Part shown: piece after piece, positions 13,454 to 19,864 of the stretch
How the letters are laid out: each line of letters begins with the position of its first letter
Numbering within the stretch: position 1 is the stretch's first letter
IMG/VR virus record: IMGVR_UViG_3300036782_000148
Location: 1-41,827 of that record
Reading direction: 5' to 3' (one strand)
DNA length: 41,827 bases
Origin: a virus
Program-made: the position numbers and the translations under genes
The notes under the pieces: model-generated
What the model was told of the DNA's origin: nothing
The model's database searches: none
The model's input: only the letters and a program-made list of their open reading frames with translations

Positions 13454-13625
13454 GAACCCACCTCACATCAACGCCGCGAGTCGTCGCGGTAGCGAGCGCG
13501 TCAAGGTACCGGCCCCAATCGCGCCGACCCTCAACACCCGCAGCGAGCCACACAGTCTCGCCCGGTCCCATCTGCCGAATGTCCCCAAGAGCGGGGGCAG
13601 TGTCGGCCGTAATCTGCCGGTCCAT
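13446..13625 (-). CDS. Unknown 59-aa protein
   Basis: ATG at 13625 with GGAAGGG; the upstream in-frame extension runs through palindrome copy 10 and was rejected. The product starts MDRQITADTAPALGDIRQMG and contains GETVWLAAGVEGRRDWGRYLDALA, probably a small alpha/beta domain. No family recognised. Overlaps the microprotein gene and so probably shares an mRNA with it and the HNH gene. Confidence 0.65.
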   Translation of the reverse strand: MDRQITADTAPALGDIRQMGPGETVWLAAGVEGRRDWGRYLDALATATTRGVDVRWVRA

Positions 13626-13641
13626 CAAATCCCTTCCGTAG

Positions 13642-13663
13642 CACCTAGGAACGTTCCTAGGTG
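13642..13663. repeat. Palindrome copy 10 (perfect)
   Basis: Perfect copy 17 nt upstream of the 13625 start, adjoining the terminator at 13672-13714. Confidence 0.95.
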
Positions 13664-13671
13664 GTGAACGC

Positions 13672-13714
13672 AAAAAAGCCCCGGACCACAGCGGTTAAGC
13701 TGCAATCCGGGGCA
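13672..13714 (-). terminator. Rho-independent terminator of the 96-aa gene
   Basis: Minus strand GCCCCGGA...TCCGGGGC followed by TTTTTTG, 14 nt after the stop at 13727. Confidence 0.85.
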
Positions 13715-13726
13715 CCCCCTTAGCGA

Positions 13727-14017
13727 CTACTCGTCGTCGTAGTCCTCGGCAGGCTCACCAGGCTGAATGAGCCGCACGTGTTCGGCGGACACCCACACCT
13801 CACGGAAGCTACGGCGCTTGGTGAAACCCGACTCAACACCAGTCGGGGCAAGCCTCAGCATGGGGCGGAGCCTGCCACCCTCAAGACGCGTAGTTACCTG
13901 CCGGACAACGGCGTCAGTCATGCGGACCCGGTTACCCTGACGAGCGGCGTACGCGACGAGATCACCCGCGTAAAGCTCCTCGCCTGCGTAGTCCGTGACA
14001 ACCCCACGCTTACCCAT
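13727..14017 (-). CDS. Unknown 96-aa protein
   Basis: ATG at 14017 with TTAGGAGAG. The chain is rich in beta-like segments (RGVVTDYAGEELYAGDLVAYA, RMTDAVVRQVTTRLEGGRLRPMLRL, FREVWVSAEHVRLI) with an acidic tail. This looks like an SH3/KOW-like or Tudor-like small barrel, as in many phage accessory proteins of this size, but the assignment is not secure. Last gene of the Gp3-like operon before a terminator. Confidence 0.75.
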   Translation of the reverse strand: MGKRGVVTDYAGEELYAGDLVAYAARQGNRVRMTDAVVRQVTTRLEGGRLRPMLRLAPTGVESGFTKRRSFREVWVSAEHVRLIQPGEPAEDYDDE

Positions 14018-14060
14018 GTTCTCTCCTAACGCGGGGGAGTGGACCCCCTAACGCCTCTAA

Positions 14061-14090
14061 GCCCGGCCCCGGTATCAACCAGGGTCGGGC
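14061..14090 (-). terminator. Hairpin after the 85-aa gene
   Basis: Arms GCCCGACCCTGG/CCGGGGCCGGGC with two wobble pairs, 14 nt after the stop at 14105; no T-tract. Confidence 0.4.
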
Positions 14091-14104
14091 GTAAAGGCTT
14101 TGGG

Positions 14105-14362
14105 CTAGAACTCCTCGGGGACGTAGCCGTAAACGTTCGGGTCCTCGGCGGTCACCGGCTCAGGCTCATGATCCGCGAGCGACGACAGGATGACCACGTT
14201 AGGCACATTCCGGCCGTCGTCCAGCTTGGTCACGGTCGCGTTCTTAGCGTCAGCGACAGGAGCGATAGCCGCAGCCTGCCGGACACCGGACGCGCGGACA
14301 ACGAACGTGTCGGCGTCGCCGTACTCGTTCCGCTTACCGTCAACCACAAGGTAAAACGCCAT
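14105..14362 (-). CDS. Unknown 85-aa protein
   Basis: ATG at 14362 with GAGGAGAG. The first 60 residues (FYLVVDGKRNEYGDADTFVVRASG, RQAAAIAPVADAKNATVTKLDD, PNVVILSSLA) suggest a compact alpha/beta domain, the rest is acidic. No family recognised. It follows the Gp3-like gene by 23 nt and is likely co-transcribed. Confidence 0.75.
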   Translation of the reverse strand: MAFYLVVDGKRNEYGDADTFVVRASGVRQAAAIAPVADAKNATVTKLDDGRNVPNVVILSSLADHEPEPVTAEDPNVYGYVPEEF

Positions 14363-14385
14363 GATTGGTTCTCTCTCCTCGGTTC

Positions 14386-15102
14386 TTACTTGGTCAGGTA
14401 GTCGGTGCCGTGGTCGTCGGCCATGGCGTCAGCGAACGGCTTGATGACCTTAACGACGGGCTTTCGGTACGACACGTCACGGCCGCTCTTGGTCGTGAAC
14501 TCCACAAGCTCTAGCGACAGTTCGGCCAGAACCTCCCCGCTGTAACGCGACAGAGCCGCGTCAATCTCGTGCACCACCTCAGCGAGCTTCCAAGAGGCAG
14601 ACTGAAAGCGGAACTTGCCAAGGTCGTAATCCTCAGCGAGGCGGAAAACAAGGTTTGTGTTCGGCTGCGGACCACGGCCGCTCTTAGCCTGCGCCTTACG
14701 GTCTTCCATGAGCGGGGGGCACCCGCACGGCTGTCCCTTGTCCTCCTCGGGAGACAGGAACTCAACACCGTCACAGTGATGAATCAGACCCGACCGACCC
14801 CACAGCTTCATATCGGCCGAAAGCGCCTGCGGACCGTCAACAACAATGAGGATCTTGTCAGTCTCGGTAAGAACCTCGTTGAAGTCTTCCCCGCTGGTCT
14901 CCCACTCGCCCGGCGTCCCGCCCATGAGCTTGGAAACCGCGTCGGCAACCTCGGGGTCACCAGTGGTCACGCGCCAACTGGGAAGCGACTCGGGCCGGTT
15001 ACCGACCATGCGCCCCGAACGGAAGCGACCAACGAAATCATCCGCGAACTGTCGCGGCTTAGGCTTAGCGGCCGGGTCGGTCTCGAAAATGCGGAGCGCC
15101 AT
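14386..15102 (-). CDS. Gp3-like protein, candidate recombination directionality factor
   Basis: A 238-aa protein that I recognise as resembling the phiC31 Gp3-like family: an early FVGRFRSGRMV segment, SWRVTTGDPEVADAVSKLMGG, the Cys-containing HHCDG...GQPCGCPP region, then NTNLVFRLAEDYDLGKFRFQS and a helical WKLAEVVHEI. In phiC31 and relatives Gp3 binds the serine integrase and switches it to excision. Not all family members are proven directionality factors, so the role here is inferred from family resemblance plus the presence of a serine integrase at 40046-41827. ATG at 15102 with AAGAGGTAG. Palindrome copy 11 and directional element copy 3 lie upstream. Confidence 0.6.
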   Translation of the reverse strand: MALRIFETDPAAKPKPRQFADDFVGRFRSGRMVGNRPESLPSWRVTTGDPEVADAVSKLMGGTPGEWETSGEDFNEVLTETDKILIVVDGPQALSADMKLWGRSGLIHHCDGVEFLSPEEDKGQPCGCPPLMEDRKAQAKSGRGPQPNTNLVFRLAEDYDLGKFRFQSASWKLAEVVHEIDAALSRYSGEVLAELSLELVEFTTKSGRDVSYRKPVVKVIKPFADAMADDHGTDYLTK

Positions 15103-15137
15103 ACTTCTACCTCTTGTCTGAGTCTTTGATGTGACGA

Positions 15138-15232
15138 GAGGAAACGGGCGGGGGCGCGGCTATGTCCCGTACCACCTAGGAACGTTCCTAGGTGATGATC
15201 CTTGCTAGCCGTTCCGGCCGCCCGTTTCCCTC
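15138..15232. repeat. Long inverted repeat enclosing palindrome copy 11
   Basis: Arms GAGGAAACGGGCGG (15138-15151) and CCGCCCGTTTCCCTC (15218-15232) are complementary over at least 12 bp and flank the central palindrome, giving a nested dyad between the exonuclease and Gp3-like genes. Confidence 0.75.
15173..15194. repeat. Palindrome copy 11 (perfect)
   Basis: Perfect copy at the centre of a larger inverted repeat. Confidence 0.95.
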
Positions 15233-15239
15233 TGTCTTT

Positions 15240-15261
15240 CAGAGAGTGAGTCGGTAAAGCG
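15240..15261 (-). promoter_or_regulatory. Directional element copy 3
   Basis: Minus strand CGCTTTACC, GA, CTCACTCTCTG, directly after the exonuclease stop (15265) and 138-159 nt upstream of the Gp3-like start. Confidence 0.65.
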
Positions 15262-15264
15262 CTC

Positions 15265-16083
15265 TTATCGCGCACGCCGCTGAGTGCCGGTCACGATGCC
15301 TCGCGTACCGCCCGTGGCGTACGGCTTACCAATGACAGTCTTGGAAACCTCGCGGTCCCAATCGAACGTCTTGCGCAGCGTCAGGAAGTGCGAGAACACG
15401 TCATCATCGAACCGAACGGGCTTGAACGCCCACTGTTCCGGCGTGATGTGGAGAACGGCCGCAGCGTCAATGTGCGGCATGGGCTCGCTGTTGCCCTCGG
15501 GGTCAATGAGCCTGTCAGCGTAGCCGTAAGCGGCCATCTGTAGGGCAACGTCCGGGTACGTGGCCTTAGACGTCTTCCAGTCGGCAATAACCGTGACCGT
15601 GGACCCGTCCTCATCCTTGATGGACAGCAGCGCGTCAAAGCTACCGGCGTACTTGTGGGTATCGGACCATGCCACATCCTCAGCGCGGATAAGCTCCGGC
15701 TGCACCACATCAAGGAACTCTGCGAAGTTCTCGCGGTACGGCTGCAAGTCGGGGTGCACGCGACGGGGGACGTACTCACCCCGGATCATGCGCTCAAACA
15801 GGTCATGCGCGTCAGAGCCAATGTCGGCCCGCGTCTTGGTGTAGCGGCGGTGGGCACCCTTGAGGTAGTCAACCGCGCCGTCTCGGTCGCGCTCAGCGAT
15901 AGACGCAACGGCGGACAGGTTGTCTACCGCCGCCTCTGCGGTCATCTTCGCTGCCCAGAACGTAAGGAACGGCTTAGGGAGCATCCCGACCACGCTGGTA
16001 ACACCGGGCACCTTTTCGTGCGTGTCGGCGTCAACGTAGAAGCGCGATCCCCCGCGCTGGATGGTGGAAACCTTGGCGGCCAT
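15265..16083 (-). CDS. RecB/Cas4-like exonuclease (PD-(D/E)XK)
   Basis: A 272-aa phage exonuclease. The nuclease core is visible as KYAGSFDALLSI (acidic motif), VIADWKTSKATYP (the D-x-K signature) and ALQMAAYGYAD (the QxxxY-like helix of RecB-family nucleases). N-terminal VPGVTSVVGMLPKPFLTFWAAK and IGSDAHDLFERMIRGE are typical too. Such enzymes process DNA ends for recombination or replication. ATG at 16083 with GAGAGGGG; directional element copy 4 lies 38-59 nt upstream. No Cas4 cysteine cluster is seen. Confidence 0.88.
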   Translation of the reverse strand: MAAKVSTIQRGGSRFYVDADTHEKVPGVTSVVGMLPKPFLTFWAAKMTAEAAVDNLSAVASIAERDRDGAVDYLKGAHRRYTKTRADIGSDAHDLFERMIRGEYVPRRVHPDLQPYRENFAEFLDVVQPELIRAEDVAWSDTHKYAGSFDALLSIKDEDGSTVTVIADWKTSKATYPDVALQMAAYGYADRLIDPEGNSEPMPHIDAAAVLHITPEQWAFKPVRFDDDVFSHFLTLRKTFDWDREVSKTVIGKPYATGGTRGIVTGTQRRAR

Positions 16084-16120
16084 GTTCGGCCCCTCTCACT
16101 GCGGTGTGTTGGACACCTGC

Positions 16121-16142
16121 CAGTGAGTGAGCCGGTTAAGCG
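16121..16142 (-). promoter_or_regulatory. Directional element copy 4
   Basis: Minus strand CGCTTAACC, GG, CTCACTCACTG, upstream of the exonuclease gene. Confidence 0.65.
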
Positions 16143-16215
16143 TGTAGAAAGTGCAGTTGTGACCTACACTCTGGTTTTTCTTGTGGAGCCTCAATGGGAA
16201 TGTCTAGGTGTAGTA

Positions 16216-16236
16216 CAGAAATACACTTCCTACACT
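16216..16236. repeat. 21-bp repeat, copy A
   Basis: Identical to 39867-39887; contains TACACTTCCTACACT. Immediately follows (in transcription order) the terminator at 16244-16283. Confidence 0.85.
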
Positions 16237-16243
16237 GGGCATG

Positions 16244-16283
16244 AAAAAACCCCCGTTCCTCGCGCTGAGGTTCGGGGGTTCTT
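16244..16283 (-). terminator. Rho-independent terminator before regulatory region A
   Basis: Minus strand AACCCCCG...CGGGGGTT followed by TTTT, 13 nt after the stop at 16296. Confidence 0.9.
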
Positions 16284-16295
16284 CCGCTGTAGGGG

Positions 16296-16613
16296 TTACG
16301 CGTGCGCGCGCCGGTGTCGTGCCTCGCCGGTCTCCCACTCGCCGGTCATGTGCTCGGTGCCCGGACCGCCCGCCGCTCGAATTCGGTTGCGCGTCCGTAC
16401 GCAGGGGTCACACACGGGGTGTTTGTAAGCGCGTGCGGTGGCCGCAGGGTCCGGGTTCGGGTTGTGCACTGCCTTGCCGTCCGGGCCCATCACGCTGTCC
16501 GGGGGTAGACCGGTCTCCGGGTCGATGAACACGGACGGCTGACAGTCGAGGCACGCCGTAAACCGGCGCTTGCAGTCAGCGCACGTGACGAATGCCAACG
16601 CTTGGCCGGTCAC
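16296..16613 (-). CDS. Unknown 105-aa protein with multiple CxxC zinc motifs
   Basis: GTG at 16613 in a GTGA overlap. N-terminus has CADCKRRFTACLDC, two CxxC pairs that likely form one zinc ribbon; CDPCVRTRNRIRAAGG follows near residue 70. The middle (PETGLPPDSVMGPDGKAVHN) is probably a loop, the C-terminus is charged. It looks like a small zinc-ribbon nucleic-acid-binding protein. Last of four overlapping genes before a strong terminator. Confidence 0.75.
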   Translation of the reverse strand: MTGQALAFVTCADCKRRFTACLDCQPSVFIDPETGLPPDSVMGPDGKAVHNPNPDPAATARAYKHPVCDPCVRTRNRIRAAGGPGTEHMTGEWETGEARHRRAHA

Positions 16614-16846
16614 TGCTGTGTCTCCTTGGTGTCGTCAGCGAACAGCCGTGTGACTTCCGCTGTTCCGTTGTCGGTGGCCGCACGAGCGGCGAAACCTAGG
16701 TGTTGGTCGCAAGCGAATAGTTCGCGGTCCGTCTTCCTGAAAGGCCAACGTCCCGTACGGCGGACCACTCGCCAGTTTGCCGGGGGCATGTTCTCGCGCC
16801 GTCCGGCTTTGGCTTGAGCGTGGCACACCTGACACACACCCTGCAC
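16610..16846 (-). CDS. Unknown 78-aa protein with CxxC and C-x2-H
   Basis: GTG at 16846, 7 nt after GAGGGG, and only 4 nt after the upstream stop. It has CQVCHAQAK at the N-terminus and CDQHLG about 40 residues later, a plausible zinc site around a basic segment (WRVVRRTGRWPFRKTDR). Function unknown. Coupled to the genes on both sides. Confidence 0.7.
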   Translation of the reverse strand: MQGVCQVCHAQAKAGRRENMPPANWRVVRRTGRWPFRKTDRELFACDQHLGFAARAATDNGTAEVTRLFADDTKETQQ

Positions 16847-16850
16847 CCTG

Positions 16851-17072
16851 CTACCCCTCTTCCCGTCCCTTGAGAGCCCCTAGGAACGTCTCTGCGGCTT
16901 CCCCTGGGGGTTCGGTCGCCGGACCGCCCAAGAGGACGTGCAGCGACCACGTGAGCGCTTTACGGCGGGTGTCTAGCTCAGCGCGCCGATTCTTGCCCAT
17001 GTGGTTACCGCGCTCTAGCTGAGCGTCAAGCCGCAGAATCTCGCGCCCGATGGTCTCGGGTCCGTCACTCAT
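16851..17072 (-). CDS. Unknown 73-aa helical protein
   Basis: ATG at 17072 overlaps the previous gene by 8 nt (ATGAGTGA). The product starts MSDGPETIGREILRLDAQLERG and is dominated by charged helices (MGKNRRAELDTRRKALTWSL); likely a coiled coil dimer. No family recognised. The 3' part contains a chance half-site of the palindrome (see rejected items). Confidence 0.7.
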   Translation of the reverse strand: MSDGPETIGREILRLDAQLERGNHMGKNRRAELDTRRKALTWSLHVLLGGPATEPPGEAAETFLGALKGREEG

Positions 17073-17316
17073 GGTCGCTGTCCTCGGGCTGCGACTCGGC
17101 GACGACAACCACCAAGTCATCAAACGGACACGTGCACTCGCCCGTATTCGATCGCTCAATGTCCCCATCGGGGAGACGAACAACGCTGATACTCCGGTAA
17201 AACGGGTTCTTGGTGAGGTACTTAGCCGTTGGGTGGTTCTTGCACGTCAACGTGCGCAGGTACGAGTAATCATCGGTCCACTCGTACTCACGAACGGGCA
17301 CCAGGGTTACGGCCAT
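17065..17316 (-). CDS. Unknown 83-aa protein
   Basis: ATG at 17316 with GGAGAG. It has three cysteines (TCKNHP, ECTCPFDD), beta-like segments (RSISVVRLPDGD, DLVVVVAESQ) and an acidic tail. The Cys pattern allows a small zinc site. First gene of a four-gene overlapping operon that follows palindrome copy 12 and ends at the terminator at 16244-16283. Confidence 0.7.
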   Translation of the reverse strand: MAVTLVPVREYEWTDDYSYLRTLTCKNHPTAKYLTKNPFYRSISVVRLPDGDIERSNTGECTCPFDDLVVVVAESQPEDSDHE

Positions 17317-17353
17317 GGGGTTTACTCTCCGATCATCGGTCGTGACACTAGGT

Positions 17354-17375
17354 CACCTAGGAACGTTCCTAGGTG
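17354..17375. repeat. Palindrome copy 12 (perfect)
   Basis: Perfect copy between the terminator of the 339-aa gene and the 17065-17316 gene. Confidence 0.95.
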
Positions 17376-17381
17376 GGTAGG

Positions 17382-17416
17382 AAAAGGGGCCCCCGGTTGC
17401 CATCCCGAGGGCCCCT
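17382..17416 (-). terminator. Rho-independent terminator of the 339-aa gene
   Basis: Minus strand GGGGCCCTCGG...CCGGGGGCCCC followed by TTTTCC, 13 nt after the stop at 17429. Confidence 0.85.
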
Positions 17417-17428
17417 CACCGTCGCGCC

Positions 17429-18448
17429 TTACTTCCGCGCGCTGAGCTTAAGGGCGATCTCCTGAACCTTGCTGCTCAGCGCGAGCATCTGCGCCCGCAG
17501 CTTGTCCGCCTCAGCGTCGGTCAGTTCCTCAACCTTGATCTTGTCCAGCGCCTTAGTGTCGCGCTCAAGAGCGGCGGTCAGCTTCTCGGCGGGCGTCTTG
17601 GTCTCTGTCTCCTCGCCGTCGCCCTCTCCTTCACCCTCGCCCTCACCCTCGCCGGAACCCTCGCCGCCACCGTTGGCAAGCTCCTTAGCAGCCGCGCGCC
17701 GGTCCGCCGCAAGCTCCGCCTTGCTCTTGCGGTTGATCCCGTAGAACTCAAAGATCGTGTCCGACGGCTTAGCGTCCTCGGCGAGCGCTTCCGCAAGCTG
17801 CGGGAACAGGTCCCCGAACGTCACGCGGTCATCGTCCAGACCCCGCACGAACTCCGGGATGACTGCCGTCATCTGGTACTGAACCTTGTTCTGAAGCCCC
17901 TTCAGGAGTTCGTCAACGTCGGCGATCTCCGAGCGGTACCCCTGGGCCACGAGCTTGTGCGCTGCCGCAGTGTAGATGTTGTTTGCAAGATCCTTGGCCG
18001 CCTGACGCGTGCCCTTAAGGTCCGGCATCCCCTTCTTGTTGTAGATCCGCAGGCGACCGTCAAAGATCGCGCTAGCAACGGTCTTGGCCGCACTCTGCGC
18101 GTCAACCTCAGACTTGATGCCCTCGGCCACCCGGTCAGCGGCGTTGTCCACGATGTCCGCGTAACCCTCAATGGTGGTCACGTCCTCGGTGGGCTTGTGC
18201 ACGACCAGTTCAGCGGCATTCGCCTTGCGGTCCTTGGCGGACGCTACCGCTTCCTTGAGCCGCATGGACAGCGGGGCGCGCTTGTTGGCGCTGAGCTTCA
18301 GCAGCTCCGCATTAGCCTGCGCCATAAGGCTAGTGATCTGCTCGCCGTCGTCCTTGCTCAGCGTGCCGAGAACATCAATGATGTTCTCTACGTCCGCCTT
18401 GACCTGCGCGGGGTCAACCTCGGTCTTGGTCTCGGTCGCCTTAGCCAT
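17429..18448 (-). CDS. Unknown 339-aa protein with Gly-Glu linker and coiled-coil tail
   Basis: ATG at 18448 (MAKATETKTEVDP) follows CAGGAGGAAAAC, one of the best ribosome sites in the window. Residues 5-200 are helix-rich (ADVENIIDVLGTLSK, ADIVDNAADRVAEGI), with GRLRIYNKKGMPDLKGTR in the middle. Around residue 255 there is a long Gly-Glu repeat linker, then a charged C-terminal coiled coil. No family recognised. An in-frame open extension continues upstream to 18721, so a longer 430-aa product is possible. Strong own promoter beside palindrome copy 13 and own terminator suggest high, regulated expression. Confidence 0.8.
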   Translation of the reverse strand: MAKATETKTEVDPAQVKADVENIIDVLGTLSKDDGEQITSLMAQANAELLKLSANKRAPLSMRLKEAVASAKDRKANAAELVVHKPTEDVTTIEGYADIVDNAADRVAEGIKSEVDAQSAAKTVASAIFDGRLRIYNKKGMPDLKGTRQAAKDLANNIYTAAAHKLVAQGYRSEIADVDELLKGLQNKVQYQMTAVIPEFVRGLDDDRVTFGDLFPQLAEALAEDAKPSDTIFEFYGINRKSKAELAADRRAAAKELANGGGEGSGEGEGEGEGEGDGEETETKTPAEKLTAALERDTKALDKIKVEELTDAEADKLRAQMLALSSKVQEIALKLSARK

Positions 18449-18721
18449 GCTGTTTTCCTCCTGAGTGGTGGTGTTCGGGGTGAAAGCCTTTACGCAGTTC
18501 CCGCAGACGCGCAGGTTACCGTCTGCGACGTTAGCCGTCTTGACTTCCGTGCCGGTGCACAGTGACTTGCCAAGAGCAATAACGATGTGCGGGGTCTTGC
18601 CGTTGCCGACCATGCCAACCGTGGCACCGTGACCGAGCACATCCGAAACTGTAAGCGAACCCTGCACCCTGAACACCTTCTCTGATTCCGGCCGACCCCC
18701 TGTCGGCCTCACGTGGAACAC
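18449..18721 (-). other. In-frame upstream extension of the 339-aa gene / long leader
   Basis: Ninety-one codons upstream of the 18448 ATG are open in the same frame. The encoded stretch includes HIVIALGKSLCTGTEVK and LRVCGNCVKAF, a zinc-ribbon-like C...CxxC pattern, which suggests real coding. The promoter at 18720-18750 starts transcription near 18713, so the GTG at 18721 cannot be the start; inner GTG codons could serve. Either a small upstream product fused in frame, a longer isoform, or a non-coding leader of about 265 nt. Confidence 0.45.
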
Positions 18722-18750
18722 ATTAGCACGGTCTCAAGGGGCCGTGTCAA
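18720..18750 (-). promoter_or_regulatory. Sigma70-like promoter of the 339-aa gene
   Basis: Minus strand perfect -35 TTGACA (18745-18750) and -10 TAATGT (18720-18725), spacer 19 nt (17 nt if GCTAAT is taken). Palindrome copy 13 lies 17 nt upstream of the -35 box. Confidence 0.55.
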
Positions 18751-18767
18751 GCTCTGCCCAGAGGTAT

Positions 18768-18789
18768 CACCTAGGAACGTTCCTAGGTG
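18768..18789. repeat. Palindrome copy 13 (perfect)
   Basis: Perfect copy; it supplies the TAG stop codon (18783-18785) of the endonuclease VII-like gene. Confidence 0.95.
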
Positions 18790-19184
18790 GTCCGGTGGTC
18801 CGTGTCGCTTCCCAGTAGCGCGAGCGCAGCGCGCAGGCGCGCGGGGTCGTGCGCGAGGAACCCCAGCGCGGTAGCGCACTTCTGACAGATGGTGCCGACC
18901 ACCGCCCCAGTGTCCTTACGCGCGTACGCGCTGTTGTGCTTTCGGGTCTCGGGTGCCTCGCTGCCGCAGACGCCACACGGGGCAGTCATGAGCGTTGTAA
19001 GCGTGTCCATGGATACGCCTAGCTTCCGCGCCATGCTTGGCCAAACCGAATCCTCAGCGGGCCGGGTGGTTCCCTGACGAGTGTTCCGCATACGTGCTGC
19101 CCGACGCTTTCGCACGCATTCGGGGTTGTGGTTCAGACTCACGCCGGACGTGTTGCACACCGGGCATTCGTTCAACTTGGGCAT
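18783..19184 (-). CDS. Endonuclease VII-like protein with degenerate active site
   Basis: About 133 aa. The C-terminal half follows the recombination endonuclease VII layout: CGVCG, a spacer, then TGAVVGTICQKCATALGFL and a helical tail (HDPARLRAALALLG). The N-terminus adds CPVCNTSGVSLNHNPEC, a second zinc site. In active members the segment before TG reads as a DHDH-type motif and the C-terminal one as CN; here they are YARKD and CAT, so the catalytic His/Asp/Asn residues appear lost. It may bind DNA junctions without cutting or serve another role. ATG at 19184 (GTG 19190 possible) lacks a clear ribosome site. Confidence 0.65.
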   Translation of the reverse strand: MPKLNECPVCNTSGVSLNHNPECVRKRRAARMRNTRQGTTRPAEDSVWPSMARKLGVSMDTLTTLMTAPCGVCGSEAPETRKHNSAYARKDTGAVVGTICQKCATALGFLAHDPARLRAALALLGSDTDHRTT

Positions 19185-19213
19185 ACGCACAGGATACCGC
19201 GCGTGTCAAACGC

Positions 19214-19248
19214 AAAAATGCCCCCACAGCCGTTAGGCCATGGGGGCA
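19214..19248 (-). terminator. Rho-independent terminator of the kinase gene
   Basis: Minus strand TGCCCCCA...TGGGGGCA followed by TTTTTG. A TTGACA just after it may begin the promoter of the next gene. Confidence 0.85.
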
Positions 19249-19252
19249 AAGG

Positions 19253-19813
19253 TCAGATACCTACCGCTAGCTCAATGCGTGCGCCGAGTTCTTCCGGCGT
19301 TCCCGCATTCACAACCACCTCATCCGGCGCGAAGCCGGATAGCGCCGTCTCGCTTTCGTGCTCGCTGGGGGACTGGTCGGGGAGGATCGGCCGGACGATG
19401 CGAACGAGCGTAAATCCTGCCTCGCGGAGTGCTTCCGCCTCATTCGGGTACCGCACGTCAGTGACGATTACGGGAATGTTGAACGAGCGTGCGCCGTCCA
19501 CCTGCCGCATGAGCAGCGCAACCCAGTAATCCGGGTCACGCTCGCGGATCGTCTGCCCTACGTGCTGCAAGATCCGGCGAACCTCTGGGTACGTGTCTTT
19601 GGCGTACTCCCAACCCACATCAGCAATCAGCGCACGCAAGCGCACGTGTATGCCTGCGGCAGTAGGGATAAGCGGGTTGATCTCAAGCGCCATGCCCTTA
19701 AGCGGGTCAGCGAACGCAAGTCGCACGTAAGCGTGTTGGCGCATGAGGTGGGCCGCCGCAGTGTCCTTACCGCAGCGAGCCCGCCCCATGAGTGCGATGT
19801 TCGGCAGTGACAT
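19253..19813 (-). CDS. Deoxynucleoside monophosphate kinase-like protein
   Basis: A 186-aa P-loop kinase. The Walker A is GRARCGKDTAA (residues 10-20); LAFADPLKGMALEIN and the later VTDVRYPNEAEALREAGF are typical of the phage T4 gene 1-like dNMP kinase family, which phosphorylates dGMP, dTMP and modified dCMP. It would complete the nucleotide route with dCMP deaminase and ThyX. ATG at 19813 with AAGGAGAGGG. It lies right after the holin gene, with directional element copy 5 covering the holin stop. Confidence 0.88.
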   Translation of the reverse strand: MSLPNIALMGRARCGKDTAAAHLMRQHAYVRLAFADPLKGMALEINPLIPTAAGIHVRLRALIADVGWEYAKDTYPEVRRILQHVGQTIRERDPDYWVALLMRQVDGARSFNIPVIVTDVRYPNEAEALREAGFTLVRIVRPILPDQSPSEHESETALSGFAPDEVVVNAGTPEELGARIELAVGI

Positions 19814-19842
19814 TCCCTCTCCTTTTCGGGTAGTCCCGTACT

Positions 19843-19864
19843 CAGAGAGGGAGCGGGTTAAGCG
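19843..19864 (-). promoter_or_regulatory. Directional element copy 5
   Basis: Minus strand CGCTTAACC, CG, CTCCCTCTCTG. It overlaps the holin TAA and lies 30-51 nt upstream of the kinase start, marking the shift from lysis genes to replication genes. Confidence 0.6.

Larger units (their letters stand above)
16084..16243 (-). promoter_or_regulatory. Regulatory region A upstream of the exonuclease
   Basis: Contains directional element copy 4 next to several short TACAC/GTGTAG repeats, and a 21-bp block (16216-16236, ending TTCCTACACT) that is identical to 39867-39887. On the minus strand the block begins AGTGTAGGAAGTGTA, itself a direct repeat of GTGTA. Region B at 39744-39890 has the same components in the same order. 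Confidence 0.6.

Noticed and set aside
16868-16890. Further copy of the 22-bp palindrome (CCCCTAGGAACGTC)
   Set aside because: Only one half-site is kept; the other half is unrelated and it lies inside a coding region, so I treat it as chance similarity.
17640-17700. Simple-sequence repeat as an intergenic element
   Set aside because: It encodes the in-frame Gly-Glu linker of the 339-aa protein.
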